This document shows, one piece after another, positions 63,956 through 64,000 of a stretch of DNA of 64,000 bases. This DNA comes from Osmia lignaria lignaria (taxonomy: Eukaryota; Arthropoda; Insecta; Hymenoptera; Megachilidae): positions 5,580,001-5,644,000 of the forward strand of contig NC_135034.1 in NCBI RefSeq assembly GCF_051020975.1, given 5' to 3'. The number at the start of each line of letters is the position of its first letter. Within the stretch, counting starts at the first letter, position 1. Below the pieces are notes generated by a model. It saw nothing but the letters and a program-made list of their open reading frames with translations, was not told the origin of the DNA and did no database searches. A program made the position numbers and the translations under genes.

Positions 63956-64000
63956 CTATATGAAAGAAAATAAGAATTAACCTATGCATTTACATTCATT

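Overview
The window looks like a stretch of insect nuclear genome, most likely Hymenoptera and probably a bee. This is inferred from the insect-like proteins, the AT-rich background with scattered CpG-rich patches, and compact introns beside long gene-free stretches; no species call is possible from sequence alone. All genes are multi-exon with GT-AG introns. I derived exon limits by hand by matching splice phase and family homology. There are no bacterial, organellar or CRISPR features.

Layout. (1) 4168-6875 (+): a small single-pass membrane protein with one Ig and one FN3 domain; its cytoplasmic tail appears to depend on a 25-nt microexon. (2) 11831-12624 (-): exosome cap subunit Rrp40, divergent from (3) 13859-25083 (+): Srrm234, the SRRM2/3/4-type SR-repetitive splicing factor, with two alternative last exons, one of which completes an eMIC (enhancer of microexons) domain. 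(4) 27086-27972 (-): PXMP2/Mpv17-family peroxisomal membrane protein. (5) 28.4-30.8 kb: a repeat block with a 61-bp hairpin minisatellite, a 1.2-kb foldback structure holding a 93-bp array with CTCF-like motifs, and a MITE-like element. (6) 30868-31221 (+): UPF0390 small basic protein. (7) 31988-38480 (-): class I myosin of the Myo1C type (Drosophila Myo61F), 20 coding exons, with a predicted 33-residue N-terminal extension. (8) 38.5-54.7 kb: a 16-kb stretch with no gene I can support, containing a small piggyBac-type MITE and several palindromes. (9) 54737-60826 (+): KIF12-type kinesin. (10) 61975-63955 (-): dyskerin (pseudouridine synthase), running off the right edge at its 5' end.

How the genes relate. 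Most are housekeeping or cytoskeletal genes without an operon-like relation. The most interesting pair is Srrm234, whose eMIC isoform is known in flies and mammals to activate neuronal microexons, and the Ig/FN3 gene about 8 kb upstream, which contains a candidate microexon with a UGC motif ahead of its acceptor. Skipping that exon would cut off the cytoplasmic tail. Rrp40 and dyskerin act in RNA processing, Myo1C and KIF12 are motors, and PXMP2 is peroxisomal.
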